Source of the DNA: Spirochaetia bacterium UBA2205
GTDB lineage: Bacteria; Spirochaetota; UBA4802; UB4802
NCBI GenBank assembly: GCA_002328585.1
Contig: DCUV01000040.1
Location: 16,145-80,144, forward strand
Reading direction: 5' to 3'
DNA length: 64,000 bases
Shown: in pieces, positions 34,535 to 44,384 of the stretch
How the letters are laid out: each line of letters opens with the position of its first letter
How positions within the stretch are numbered: position 1 is the first letter of the stretch
Notes under the pieces: generated by a model
Database searches by the model: none
Told to the model about the DNA's origin: nothing
What the model saw: only the letters and a program-made list of their open reading frames with translations
Program-made: the position numbers and the translations under genes

Positions 34535-35509
34535 GGGTACAATTCCTCCTGTTTTATATATAGTATACTATTTTCTATGAGCATGTCAAAGTATTTTTTA
34601 TGTATATACTATTACCCTATACGACGTTGGATTGGTTCATTTCGTCATTCTAAAGGGGCACGCAGTGTCCGAAGAATCCCATTCTCTGTCACAAACATTG
34701 ATAATCTTGACCTTCGGCTCAGGATGACATATCAACCTCACCCCCAGCCCCTCTCCTTGGTAAGGCGAGGGGGGAGTGTTTTTTAAAATGTCATTTGGAA
34801 CTTGATTCGGAATCTTATCTACTACGACAGATCCTGAAACAGGTCCAGGATGACAGTCGCTAACGCTCAGAACGACTGTTGCTGCATCTTAAAATACATT
34901 TCCCCAACACCACTTTACATCTAACATCTAACATTTCCTTTATAACACAATCAACTATTCACCATATACCACCAACTAAATTACCATCCACTATCAACCA
35001 ATAAACCATCACCCATTATGTAATCTGTTTAAACATTGGTGTAACGAATCGCGCCAGTAAGGGACGGAAATTCCAAGCTGTTTTTTTATCTTGCTTTTAT
35101 CCATGACGCTATAGGGTGGACGCTTTGCCAGCGCTGGATAGTCGCTTGATACAACAGGCTCTATGGTACATGCTATGCCCATAATGTCCACTATTGCTTT
35201 TGCAAAATCGTACCAGCTTGCAACACCCTCATTGCTATAATGATACACCCCTTTCAAGGAACTATCGCCCACAATTTTTGAAAGTACTTGAGCCAAATCG
35301 CTAGCATAGGTTGGAGTGCCCACCTGGTCATATACCACCCGTAATGATTTTTTTTCTTTTGCAAGCCGTGCTATAGTCTTAACAAAATTATTGCCATAGG
35401 TTGAATAAAGCCATGAGGTGCGCACTATTGCATAATCAATATCGCTCGTTACAATTGCACGCTCGCCCTCATATTTTGAAGCACCATACGCTGAAATGGG
35501 GTCAGGCAT
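34105..35509. repeat. Long direct repeat, copy A (coiled-coil gene, intergenic repeat, 3' part of rmlD)
   Basis: About 1.4 kb that reappears in the same orientation at 38481-39939 with high identity. It spans the coiled-coil gene, its promoter, the noncoding segment 34590-35008 and the last 500 bases of rmlD. The noncoding part holds a hairpin (CCCCTCTCCTT / AAGGCGAGGGG, 34748-34772) followed by six T on the plus strand, then low-complexity tracts. A shorter noncoding copy is at 44385-44740. Confidence 0.88.
34562..34589 (-). promoter_or_regulatory. Sigma-70-type promoter of coiled-coil gene copy A
   Basis: On the minus strand TTGACA (34589-34584) and TATACT (34567-34562) are 16 bases apart, followed by AGGAGG before the ATG. 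The same promoter is duplicated at copy B (38938-38965). Confidence 0.75.
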
Positions 35510-35845
35510 GTCATCCTCAGTATAAGGTGTGTTTTTACTGCCGTTAAAAACAAAATCCGTTGAAATGTGCACCAGCCTTATATTATGCATGCGTGCAACA
35601 TTTGCAAGATTTTTTACAGCATCACGGTTAATGAAAAATGCCTGTTCCTTTTCCCTTTCAGCATTGTCCACCTGCGTATATGCTGCACAATTAATAATAT
35701 GGGTAATAGTATGGCGCTCTACAAAGCCGCTGAGCATTTCACTATTGGTAATATCAAGCTCATCAACATCGGTAAAGATCCCATCAATCATGGTGTTAAG
35801 CTCTGACCCTAACTGCCCATGCGCACCTGTAACCAGGATGTTCAT
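35009..35845 (-). CDS. rmlD: dTDP-4-dehydrorhamnose reductase RmlD
   Basis: A 278-aa SDR enzyme for the last step of dTDP-L-rhamnose synthesis. The cofactor site VTGAHGQLGSEL opens the protein, HISTDFVFNG follows, and the catalytic YGASKYEGE (YxxxK) is visible. The start at 35845 shares one base with the rmlC stop (TAATG), so the two are coupled. A further in-frame extension of eight residues is not needed. The last 500 bases are duplicated as a truncated copy at 39439-39939. Confidence 0.93.
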   Translation of the reverse strand: MNILVTGAHGQLGSELNTMIDGIFTDVDELDITNSEMLSGFVERHTITHIINCAAYTQVDNAEREKEQAFFINRDAVKNLANVARMHNIRLVHISTDFVFNGSKNTPYTEDDMPDPISAYGASKYEGERAIVTSDIDYAIVRTSWLYSTYGNNFVKTIARLAKEKKSLRVVYDQVGTPTYASDLAQVLSKIVGDSSLKGVYHYSNEGVASWYDFAKAIVDIMGIACTIEPVVSSDYPALAKRPPYSVMDKSKIKKQLGISVPYWRDSLHQCLNRLHNG

Positions 35846-36387
35846 TACACTTCTGCCTCGCGCAAGCATGGCAGGTTTTTATCTTTATCCGAACGCTTTA
35901 TTACATCAAGCGGAAGTTCCCAATCAATAGCAAGCTCCCCATCAAAAGCATCAATGCCCCTGTCATGTGCTCGTGAATAAAAGTTATCTACCTTATACTG
36001 TACTATGGCATATTCTGAAAGTGCAATAAATCCATGAGCAAATCCCTTCGGTATAAAAAGAGCTTTTTTATTGCTGTGCGATAGTTCTATTGAAAAGTGT
36101 TTTCCATACGTAGACGAATCCTTCCGTATATCAACAGCGATGTCAAGAATGCTTCCATAAACTGCACGTACCAGCTTGCTCTGTGCATAAGGATGCAATT
36201 GATAGTGTAGCCCACGCAAAACACCGTACGATGATTGTGATTCATTATCCTGTACAAATGTTGTAGTGCTAACGTTTTTTTTGAAAAGGTCATCCCGGTA
36301 TATCTCACAAAAATAGCCTCGACTATCCTTAAATACTTCAGGAATAACTATAAAAACGCCCGTCAATTCTGTTTCTATAAACTCCAT
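35845..36387 (-). CDS. rmlC: dTDP-4-dehydrorhamnose 3,5-epimerase RmlC
   Basis: A 180-aa cupin enzyme, epimerising C3 and C5 of dTDP-4-keto-6-deoxyglucose. Family marks: VFKDSRGYFCEIYR near the start, the catalytic-histidine segment LRGLHYQ, and IPKGFAHGF. Length is normal. It follows rmlA by 38 bases and is coupled to rmlD. The GCGATAGTT word occurs within it at 36078-36086. Confidence 0.93.
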   Translation of the reverse strand: MEFIETELTGVFIVIPEVFKDSRGYFCEIYRDDLFKKNVSTTTFVQDNESQSSYGVLRGLHYQLHPYAQSKLVRAVYGSILDIAVDIRKDSSTYGKHFSIELSHSNKKALFIPKGFAHGFIALSEYAIVQYKVDNFYSRAHDRGIDAFDGELAIDWELPLDVIKRSDKDKNLPCLREAEV

Positions 36388-36425
36388 AGTAATTCCCCTA
36401 TAACTTAAATATTAATATTGTTAAA

Positions 36426-37310
36426 TTAAACCTTTATATTTTGCAATAATTTTTTTAAATACTGGCCATAGCCACTTTTAATTAATGGCTCGACAAGTTT
36501 TTCAAGCTGCTCCATTGTTATCCACTTATTATTATACGCAATCTCTTCAATACATGCTATCTTTAACCCCTGCCTGTGCTCTATTGTTTCAATAAAATTT
36601 GCAGCCTCCAGCATGCTTTCAAATGTACCCGTATCAAGCCATGCATAGCCGCGCCCTAAAAGCTCTACTTTGAGCTTGCCCTTTTCAAGGTACATCTGGT
36701 TTACCGTTGTTATTTCAAGCTCACCTCGCCATGAAGGTTTTACCTGCTTTGCAATTGCTACAACATCACCGGTATAAAAATAAAGCCCCACAACTGCATA
36801 GTTTGATTTTGGATGCTCTGGCTTTTCCTCAATACTTAATACATTACCATTAGTATCAAACTCCACCACGCCATAGCGCTGGGGATCATTGACATAGTAG
36901 CCAAATACAACAGATTTTCTTTCATTTTCAACACATTGTTTGGATTTTTTTAATATATCCGTAAATCCATGTCCATAAAATACATTATCGCCCAATACCA
37001 GGCAGGCATCATCACCTGCTAAAAATTCTTCAGCTAATATAAATGCCTGTGCAAGCCCCTTGGGCTGTGGCTGTACTTTATAAGCTAATTTCAATCCCAA
37101 CTGATTGCCATTGCCAAAAATTTTTTCAAATTTTGGAGTATCCTCGGGTGTTGATAGTATGAGTATTTCCTGTATGCCTGCAAGCATCAGCGTTGATAAT
37201 GGATAGTATATCAATGGTTTATCATACACAGGCAACAACTGCTTACAAACCGGATAGGTAATTGGATAAAGCCTTGTACCACTTCCCCCTGCAAGTATAA
37301 TCCCTTTCAT
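36426..37310 (-). CDS. rmlA: Glucose-1-phosphate thymidylyltransferase RmlA
   Basis: A 294-aa enzyme joining glucose-1-phosphate and dTTP to make dTDP-glucose, the first step to dTDP-L-rhamnose. The nucleotide-binding signature LAGGSGTRLYPIT, the substrate loop KQLLPVYDKPLIYYP and VLGDNVFYGH are all present. It overlaps rmlB by ATGA, showing tight coupling in an rmlB-A-C-D operon. Confidence 0.95.
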   Translation of the reverse strand: MKGIILAGGSGTRLYPITYPVCKQLLPVYDKPLIYYPLSTLMLAGIQEILILSTPEDTPKFEKIFGNGNQLGLKLAYKVQPQPKGLAQAFILAEEFLAGDDACLVLGDNVFYGHGFTDILKKSKQCVENERKSVVFGYYVNDPQRYGVVEFDTNGNVLSIEEKPEHPKSNYAVVGLYFYTGDVVAIAKQVKPSWRGELEITTVNQMYLEKGKLKVELLGRGYAWLDTGTFESMLEAANFIETIEHRQGLKIACIEEIAYNNKWITMEQLEKLVEPLIKSGYGQYLKKLLQNIKV

Positions 37311-38410
37311 ACTACCCCCAGACGCTCTCTATTATAACGCTCTCGTAATGGCTCCCACCACCATTTATTATTGAGATACCATTCTACTGTTTTTGTTAAC
37401 CCCGACTCAAATGTTTCTTCAGGTTTCCAGCCCAACTCTTTTTGTATTTTACCCGCATCAATTGCATACCTCCTATCATGCCCCGGCCTGTCGGCTACAT
37501 ATTGAATTAAATCTTTATATGAAGTAATTTTTAATTTTTTTTCCTGTATTTTTTCATTTCTGCTAACCGGATACTGTTCATCAAGTATTGAACATATCGT
37601 TGTAACCACATCAATATTCTTTCTTTCATTATGACCGCCAATGTTATAGGTTTGCCCTGTTTTTTTACTTGTAGCAACCAATACCAGGGCTTTTGCATGA
37701 TCCTCAACATACAGCCAATCCCTGATCTGATCACCTTTACCATACACCGGCAATGGCTTACCTTCAATAGCATTTAAAATTATCAAGGGAACAAGCTTTT
37801 CAGGAAACTGATACGGTCCATAGTTGTTAGAACAATTTGTTATCACCACGGGAAGCTTATAGGTTCTATTCCATGCCCGTACTACATGGTCAGAGCTTGC
37901 CTTGGATGCAGAATACGGTGAGCTTGGATTATATGCCGTTGTTTCAGTAAAAAGGGGCAAAGTGCCTTTACAATCATCTGGATGCGGCAGATCCCCATAT
38001 ACCTCATCCGTTGAGATATGATGAAACATAAATTGTTTTTTTGTTTCATTGTCTGCATGCTCATAATACCTGCGCGCTTCTTCAAGAAGTGTATAGGTGC
38101 CAACAATATTTGTACGTATAAATTCAGCAGGACCATCTATGGAACGATCAACATGAGATTCGGCTGCTAAATGCATAACAATAGCTGGCTTATATTCCTT
38201 AAAAATACGCTGGAGTGCAGAGCTATCACAAATATCCACCTTTTCAAAATTGTAATGTTTATTTTCACTCACCAACCGTAAAGAATCAAGATTGCCGGCA
38301 TATGTCAGCTTATCTACATTGACTACTATATGATCAGTGTGCTGTATTATATACCGTATCACTGCCGAGCCAATAAATCCTGCTCCACCCGTTACCATTA
38401 TAACAGACAT
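37307..38410 (-). CDS. rmlB: dTDP-glucose 4,6-dehydratase RmlB
   Basis: A 367-aa SDR dehydratase, second step to dTDP-L-rhamnose. It shows the NAD motif TGGAGFIGS, HLAAESHVDRSI, the catalytic STDEVYGDL, and YSASKASSDH (YxxxK). First gene of the rml operon. It begins 65 bases from the duplicated coiled-coil gene; that short gap is low-complexity repeat with no obvious promoter, so the promoter of the coiled-coil copy may drive the operon. Confidence 0.95.
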   Translation of the reverse strand: MSVIMVTGGAGFIGSAVIRYIIQHTDHIVVNVDKLTYAGNLDSLRLVSENKHYNFEKVDICDSSALQRIFKEYKPAIVMHLAAESHVDRSIDGPAEFIRTNIVGTYTLLEEARRYYEHADNETKKQFMFHHISTDEVYGDLPHPDDCKGTLPLFTETTAYNPSSPYSASKASSDHVVRAWNRTYKLPVVITNCSNNYGPYQFPEKLVPLIILNAIEGKPLPVYGKGDQIRDWLYVEDHAKALVLVATSKKTGQTYNIGGHNERKNIDVVTTICSILDEQYPVSRNEKIQEKKLKITSYKDLIQYVADRPGHDRRYAIDAGKIQKELGWKPEETFESGLTKTVEWYLNNKWWWEPLRERYNRERLGVV

Positions 38411-38475
38411 ACAATACCTCGTTTATGATTTATTATGGCATTTACTATAAACTATCAACCATCAACTATCCACAG

Positions 38476-38910
38476 TTATCTATGTGAAGCATATTGTAAC
38501 AGCGCTATAATAAGCCCTGCTTGTGCCAACACTGCAGTTAAAAATAAACCTACTATCCAGCGCAGTAAACTTCCATGACTTTTATGTATCTCAACATGTA
38601 CTTGAGCTATCTCTTTAGTTACATCAGCCCGTACCTGCTCTATCTCTCTGGTAAGCTTGAGCTCTATTTCTTTCATCTCAGCCCGTACCTGCTCTATCTC
38701 TTTGGTTAGCTTTAATTCTACTTCTTTTATCTCGCCTCGTGTCTCTTCTATCTCTTTGGTAAGCTTTAATTCGGACATTGAAACATCCTGACGTGTTGCT
38801 ATCTGATTATTTAATATCACCTGCTCTACCATCTCTATAAACTCGGACAATAGCCTTGCCTTTGTTTCATCGTCCTTAAATGCTTCGTATATCCTTAGTG
38901 CATATCCCAT
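38476..38910 (-). CDS. Coiled-coil protein with C-terminal membrane anchor (DUF1640/CCDC90-like), copy B
   Basis: A 144-aa paralogue of the protein at 34100-34534. Head and membrane helix are nearly identical, while the coiled-coil units have diverged (for example ELKLTKEIEETRGEIKEV and a unit with QVRAEMKEI). The exact 54-base tandem copy of copy A is absent. It lies directly upstream of rmlB in the same direction and shares the same promoter type. Its role is unknown; membrane-tethered scaffolding is a guess. Confidence 0.8.
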   Translation of the reverse strand: MGYALRIYEAFKDDETKARLLSEFIEMVEQVILNNQIATRQDVSMSELKLTKEIEETRGEIKEVELKLTKEIEQVRAEMKEIELKLTREIEQVRADVTKEIAQVHVEIHKSHGSLLRWIVGLFLTAVLAQAGLIIALLQYASHR

Positions 38911-38937
38911 GGGTACAATTCCTCCTGTTTTATATAT

Positions 38938-38965
38938 AGTATACTATTTTCTATGAGCATGTCAA
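38938..38965 (-). promoter_or_regulatory. Sigma-70-type promoter of coiled-coil gene copy B
   Basis: TTGACA (38965-38960) and TATACT (38943-38938) on the minus strand, 16 bases apart, identical to copy A. It may also drive the rml operon, since no other promoter is visible between this gene and rmlB. Confidence 0.72.
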
Positions 38966-39438
38966 AGTATTTTTTATGTATATACTATTACCCTATACAA
39001 CGTTGGATTGGTTCATTTCGTCATTCTAAAGGGGCACGCAGTGTCCGAAGAATCCCATTCTCTGTCACAAACATTGATAATCTTGACCTTCGGCTCAGGA
39101 TGACATATCAACCTCACCCCCAGCCCCTCTCCTTGGTAAGGCGAGGGGGGAGTGTTTTTTAAAATGTCATTTGGAACTTGATTCGGAATCTTATCTACTA
39201 CGACAGATCCTGAAACAGGTCCAGGATGACAGTCGCTAACGCTCAGAACGACTGTTGCTGCATCTCAAAATACATTTCCCCAACACCACTTTACATCTAG
39301 CATCTCACATTTCCTTTATAACACAATCAACTATTCACCATATACCATCAACTAAATTACCATCCACTATAAACTATAAACAACAAACTATTTCACAGGC
39401 CTAACACCATCAACCATCCACTATCAACCAATTCACCA

Positions 39439-39939
39439 TCAACCATTATGTAACCTGTTTAAACATTGTTGCAACGAATCGCGCCAGTAAGGGACGGAAA
39501 TTCCAAGCTGTTTTTTTATCTTGCTTTTATCCATGACGCTATAGGGTGGGCGCTTTGCCAGCGCTGGATAGTCGCTTGATACAATAGGCTCTTTGATACA
39601 TGCTATGCCCATAATGTCCACTATTGCTTTTGCAAAATCGTACCAGCTTGCAACACCCTCATTGCTATAATGATACACCCCTTTCAAGGAACTATCGCCC
39701 ACAATTTTTGAAAGTACTTGAGCCAAATCGTTAGCATAGGTTGGAGTGCCCACCTGGTCATACACCACCCGTAATGATTTTTTTTCTTTTGCAAGCCGTG
39801 CTATAGTCTTAACAAAATTATTGCCATAGGTTGAATAAAGCCATGAGGTGCGCACTATTGCATAATCAATATCGCTCGTTATAATTGCACGCTCGCCTTC
39901 ATATTTTGATGCACCATACGCTGAAATGGGGTCAGGCAT
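39439..39939 (-). pseudogene. Truncated rmlD duplicate
   Basis: A 166-codon C-terminal fragment of RmlD, beginning at an internal methionine (MPDPISAYGASKYEGERA) and almost identical to residues about 113-278 of the complete gene. The NAD(P)-binding half is missing, so the product cannot be a working reductase. The break coincides with the end of the long direct repeat and is followed by unrelated AT-rich sequence leading to a GT2 gene. Confidence 0.9.
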
Positions 39940-40015
39940 TTATTTAAATTGAATTTCCAGTATTTTTTTATTAATAAACTCTAATTATATATACAGTATT
40001 TTTTATATTGTTAAA

Positions 40016-40765
40016 TCATCTAAACAACTGTAAAATTTTTCTTAACGGTTTCATAATTATAAAAAAAGGAAAAACCGACAAACCATTTTTTTTCCATGCT
40101 TTGTAGGATTCAATATTTGCTTTTATGATATTAGCCACACTTCTGTTGCTTTCACCACCAGTTCGCATTTTTACAAGCAAATTTTGAATATATACTGTTT
40201 TTATTCTATATTTTTCAATAAATCTTAACATCAATTCATAATCTGCTGCTATTCTATAATCTAAATCAAATAAACCATATTTTTCATATATTTCTTTTTT
40301 GACGAAAAAAGAAGGATGAGGCGGATGCCAACCTCTCTTAAACGCCCCTTTTTTATATTCACCTGCTTTCCAGTATCTTATTATTTTTGAAGTATTGCTT
40401 TTTTCTACATATACAAGATCACCGTATACAATATCCACTTTAGTTTTCGCGAAAACTTCATAAATTCTGTTTAAAACATGTTCATCATTATACATATCAT
40501 CAGAATTTAAAAAGCCTATAATATCACCTGACGCTTCTTTTATGCCTTTATTCATTGCATCATATATTCCATAATCAGGCTCACTAATTAAAATATCTAT
40601 TTTTTCTTTGTATCCATTAATAATCTCAACCGTCCCATCGGTACTACCACCATCAATTACAATGTATTCTATATTTTGATAAGTTTGTGAAAGCACCGAG
40701 TCGATAGCATCTTTTATTGTTTGTGCATTATTCTTTACTACTGTTATAATTGATATTCTATACAT
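40016..40765 (-). CDS. Glycosyltransferase, family GT2
   Basis: A 249-aa inverting glycosyltransferase. Clear motifs: ISIITVVKNNAQTIKDAIDS, VIDGGSTDGTVEII, and NSDDMY as the metal-binding DxD-like site. It is of the WcaA/WfgS-like group common in O-antigen loci. A near relative is the C-terminal domain encoded at 43227-44330. It is AT-rich and starts a set of three or four glycosyltransferase genes right of the truncated rmlD copy. Confidence 0.83.
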   Translation of the reverse strand: MYRISIITVVKNNAQTIKDAIDSVLSQTYQNIEYIVIDGGSTDGTVEIINGYKEKIDILISEPDYGIYDAMNKGIKEASGDIIGFLNSDDMYNDEHVLNRIYEVFAKTKVDIVYGDLVYVEKSNTSKIIRYWKAGEYKKGAFKRGWHPPHPSFFVKKEIYEKYGLFDLDYRIAADYELMLRFIEKYRIKTVYIQNLLVKMRTGGESNRSVANIIKANIESYKAWKKNGLSVFPFFIIMKPLRKILQLFR

Positions 40766-40794
40766 GGCAATTTCTTTTTAGGCATCAAATTGTA

Positions 40795-41868
40795 TTATAC
40801 AAATTTTCTATTCCAAATTTCCTGGTAAAAATTATATGTTTCTTCAAAACACTTATCCCAGCTAAACTTTTTAGATTGTTCTAAACCTTTTTCTATTAAC
40901 TTACATCTAAACTTTTTATTTTCTAATTTTTCAATTTCAGAAATAAAATTTTCTACACTTATTTCATCAACCAATAAACCTGCATCACCCGCTACTTCTG
41001 GTATAGATGACTTGTTTGTAGTTACCACAGGACAACCAGCATTCATAGCTTCAACAATTGGGACACCAAAACCCTCATAATTTGATGGATATAATAAACA
41101 AAAAGCGTTATTATAAAGTATATTTAATTTATTACTATCAATGTTTTTAAAATGAAATATCCTATTTTTTACTCTCTCCATATTATTAAGCTCTTGTTGA
41201 GAAAAATCTTTCCCACCAACTATAACAAAACTATACTCACTCAACTTTTTTAAAACTTCGAAAGCTATATCAAAATTTTTATAACTACTTCTATCTCCTA
41301 TGTACAAAATATATTTTTTTTCTTTCAATATTTCAAATTCATTTACCAAATATTCTTTGGCATTTTCAAGTTTCAGAAATTCATCACCTACACCATTATA
41401 AATAACTTTTATTTTTGTTTCCTCAATCATAGGATAAAACTTCATCAAATCTTTTTTTGTATTTTCTGATACACAAATTATACCATCGCTTTTTTTTATA
41501 GCAAATCCTTTTTGCCATGTATGGATATATTTAGCCAATCCAGTTCTAAAAAGCTCATAAGTAAAGTCATGAACAGTGGTTATATTTACTATATCTTTTT
41601 GAAGTGAAACTCTATAGTAGCTACTATGAAAAATTGATTTTTCAGGAAGCTTTTTCATAAACGGCAAATACCTGAGCAGTCTTATACTTACACGGGATTC
41701 TTTTTGAGTTTTTATATTTAACTCATTTCCGAAGATATTTTCATTTTCTGATTCATAAAAAATTACATTTTCATTTTTTGAAATTCTTTTTATCAATGCA
41801 GTCCAGTATATTGAAATACCGCCTGCTTTTTGTAGAGAAAAAATGATGTTATCGTAAATAATGTGCAT
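40795..41868 (-). CDS. Glycosyltransferase, family GT4 (mannosyltransferase-like)
   Basis: A 357-aa GT-B enzyme. The opening YDNIIFSLQKAGGISIYWT and the donor-site segment YEGFGVPIVEAMNAGCPVV, then EVAGDAGLLVD, fit the mannosyltransferase-like GT4 proteins of O-antigen clusters. Substrate is inferred only by family. The 243-base gap to the next gene (41869-42111) is very AT-rich and holds nothing I can name. Confidence 0.82.
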   Translation of the reverse strand: MHIIYDNIIFSLQKAGGISIYWTALIKRISKNENVIFYESENENIFGNELNIKTQKESRVSIRLLRYLPFMKKLPEKSIFHSSYYRVSLQKDIVNITTVHDFTYELFRTGLAKYIHTWQKGFAIKKSDGIICVSENTKKDLMKFYPMIEETKIKVIYNGVGDEFLKLENAKEYLVNEFEILKEKKYILYIGDRSSYKNFDIAFEVLKKLSEYSFVIVGGKDFSQQELNNMERVKNRIFHFKNIDSNKLNILYNNAFCLLYPSNYEGFGVPIVEAMNAGCPVVTTNKSSIPEVAGDAGLLVDEISVENFISEIEKLENKKFRCKLIEKGLEQSKKFSWDKCFEETYNFYQEIWNRKFV

Positions 41869-42111
41869 TGTTTTTCTTTATTATTTATTTCGAAATTTAA
41901 TATTTCAAAATACAATTATATATAGATTTATAATCAGAATAAAAAATTAAGTGTTTTTTATAGATAAATAAATAACTACATTTTCTACCATATTGAACAA
42001 TTTTTTTTAATGCTACATTATTATCTATATACTACCAAAATATATCATTATAAAAATATAAACATAAAATTTTAACAATATAACCTAAAATTAATAAATT
42101 TTGACTATCCA

Positions 42112-43230
42112 TCAGCTTGTCAAATTTTCCAATACCTCATAAAACTTCATTTGAAAAGATTTTATAGAATGTAATTCTATTACTAAGTTTTTGTTTAAAT
42201 TGTTTTCATTTTTATTTTTCATATTAATTAATTTCATATAAAATTCGTCAATATCTTCTTTTTCAAATAAGTTATCTGAAGATAAATAAGTATCCATTTC
42301 TGGCAAATTAGTCATAATAACAGGTTTCAAGAAAAATAAAGCTTCTAATAACACCATTGGTGTTCCTTCAAAACGAGATGGGATAACTAAACCATCTATG
42401 GCATTATAAACTAAATCCATATTTTTTTGATGTCCTAATAATTTAAAATAGTTTTGTAGATTATTCATTTCTATAAGATGCCTTAATTCCACTTCGTATT
42501 CTCCTGTACCTACCATAATGAAAAGATAATTTCGCAATTCTATTTTATATTTTTCTATCATTCTTATTAATATATCATGTCCTTTATGCCATTGTATTCG
42601 TCCTACTAATGCAATAATATTTTTATCTATTGGAAGGTTTAATTTATTTCTTGCTTCGTTTTTATTGATGATTGTGTACTTATCAAAATCTATTCCATTC
42701 GGAATAATAAAAACAGGGACCTTATTATTTCTTTTTTTTATCAACTTTTTATTATATTCATTTATAGTGATGAATGAATCTGGCAATTTGAAATATAAAA
42801 TATTAATAGAATCTTTTAATTTAGATATAATCCTACCTTTTGTTACTTGACTTAAATAATGACAACTTGGGATATAACTCACAAGTTTCACTCCCGCAAA
42901 TTTTGCTGCGACAGACATAACACTACTAATTTCTATATTGCCTTGAATATTTAATATAATATCAATTTTATATTTTTTAATTAAGCCAACCAGATAAAAG
43001 ATATGCTTTATTGAAAAATAGTTTCTTAAAATCTGAAAACGATTTGAAGCATATTTTATTTTAATTATAGTTATATTTAATTGTTCTAAAAGTTCTATGA
43101 AATTAGCATTATTTTTGTTTACTATAAAGAAAATTTCGAACTTACCTTGCAAAAATTTTAATGCATTAAAAGTCTGTAATTCATGACCACCTAAATATAA
43201 GGCATCATCGTAACATAATATTTTCTTCAT
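42112..43230 (-). CDS. Glycosyltransferase, family GT4
   Basis: A 372-aa GT-B enzyme with the opening YDDALYLGGHELQTFNAL, GRIQWHKGHDILI in the second domain, and the E-x7-E segment FEGTPMVLLEALFFLKPVI. The gene overlaps the GT2 gene upstream by ATGA, so the two are made together. Highly AT-rich. Substrate unknown. Confidence 0.82.
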   Translation of the reverse strand: MKKILCYDDALYLGGHELQTFNALKFLQGKFEIFFIVNKNNANFIELLEQLNITIIKIKYASNRFQILRNYFSIKHIFYLVGLIKKYKIDIILNIQGNIEISSVMSVAAKFAGVKLVSYIPSCHYLSQVTKGRIISKLKDSINILYFKLPDSFITINEYNKKLIKKRNNKVPVFIIPNGIDFDKYTIINKNEARNKLNLPIDKNIIALVGRIQWHKGHDILIRMIEKYKIELRNYLFIMVGTGEYEVELRHLIEMNNLQNYFKLLGHQKNMDLVYNAIDGLVIPSRFEGTPMVLLEALFFLKPVIMTNLPEMDTYLSSDNLFEKEDIDEFYMKLINMKNKNENNLNKNLVIELHSIKSFQMKFYEVLENLTS

Positions 43231-44330
43231 TTGGTAGTTTTCCTAATAAATTTAATAAATTTTGTAAAATGATATATAATAAATGAAAGATTCTTTTTTC
43301 TCACCATTTCTGTTTCCATTTTAGTAAGTTCCATTGTTTTTACACTGACGCCATTATCTCTCATATATGCTAAACAATCATCAATCAAAAAAAAACTTGA
43401 GCCATTAATTTTATTTCTTAATAATAAATCATAATCTGCTGCAATTTTAAAATTTTTTGCATCAAACAAATCAAATTTTTTATAAACTTTTAATTTTACA
43501 AATGTAGATGGATGATTTAAATACATACCAAAATACAGTTTTTTCTCATTAGTATATCTTTTTTCTAATTCTTGTTTTGTTTTTTCACTAATAATTGTCA
43601 TATTTCCGTAATATATATCACCTTCATTCTGATTCATACTATTTATTACTTTATCAAAAGCATCTTTTTCATACCAATCATCTGAGTTAATAATTCCAAC
43701 AATTTCTCCAAAGCACAGAGTAATCCCCTTATTCATTGCATCATATATCCCTTTATCCTTTTCACTTACCCAATAATCAATATAATCTTCATATTTTTTG
43801 ATGATGTCAATTGTGCCGTCGGTGGAGCCACCGTCGATGATAATATATTCCACATTGGGGTATGTTTGATTGATGACACTTAATATTGTTTCTTCAAGGT
43901 ATTTAGCGCCGTTATAGACTACTGTAATAACAGTAATAAGAGGAAGATATGTACTATGTGTTTGGTGTTGAGCTGTGGATGTCAGGTACTGTTTTATTTT
44001 AAACTGTATATCCTCTGGTGCTGGAATGACAGGATTATTATCACTATCAACTATCCACCATTCACCATCCACCATGTTATATGAATGTTTAAAATAACCT
44101 TTCGTTCTTAAACCACCTTCGCCCTGTCTGCCTTCGCCTTCAGGCAAAAAGAGCATTGTTTCAAAGGTATCCTGTTGCTTGCCTATGATTTTTGAATTCT
44201 TGATGTTAAATATAGCATTATTAATAGCAAATTTTGTATTGTTTGTTACTTTGCCATCATTGCCATATTGCAGGGAATCGTCATATGGTTTTGTTAACAA
44301 ATAGGTTGTGCTGTAACTTTTGTTAATCAT
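43227..44330 (-). CDS. Glycosyltransferase, family GT2, with unusual N-terminal extension
   Basis: A 367-aa protein. Residues about 130-330 form a GT2 domain (ITVITVVYNGAKYLEETI, IDGGSTDGTIDI, NSDDWY). The first 130 residues are an extension; part of it (EGGLRTKGYFK) I recall from other GT2 proteins. Residues about 85-98 (MVDGEWWIVDSDNN) are encoded by 44044-44075, where the DNA is the low-complexity CCACCATTCACCATCC tract otherwise seen between genes. The repeat thus seems to be inserted in frame. Catalytic activity is probably kept. Confidence 0.78.
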   Translation of the reverse strand: MINKSYSTTYLLTKPYDDSLQYGNDGKVTNNTKFAINNAIFNIKNSKIIGKQQDTFETMLFLPEGEGRQGEGGLRTKGYFKHSYNMVDGEWWIVDSDNNPVIPAPEDIQFKIKQYLTSTAQHQTHSTYLPLITVITVVYNGAKYLEETILSVINQTYPNVEYIIIDGGSTDGTIDIIKKYEDYIDYWVSEKDKGIYDAMNKGITLCFGEIVGIINSDDWYEKDAFDKVINSMNQNEGDIYYGNMTIISEKTKQELEKRYTNEKKLYFGMYLNHPSTFVKLKVYKKFDLFDAKNFKIAADYDLLLRNKINGSSFFLIDDCLAYMRDNGVSVKTMELTKMETEMVRKKNLSFIIYHFTKFIKFIRKTTK

Positions 44331-44384
44331 AGTGCTTTTTGTTTAAAAATTTATAATCTCTGAAATATGGCATTGGGTATGCTC

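Larger units (their letters stand above)
38481..39939. repeat. Long direct repeat, copy B
   Basis: Second copy of the 34105-35509 segment, same orientation, with about 54 extra low-complexity bases near 39360-39430. Identity to copy A ends abruptly at 39939, inside the rmlD sequence. The noncoding 38966-39438 part contains the same hairpin with a T run (about 39124-39160). Confidence 0.88.

Noticed and set aside
35800..35816. REP-like word GCTCTGACCC in rmlD
   Set aside because: It encodes the conserved GQLGSEL of RmlD, matches the REP arm only partly, and is explained by protein conservation.
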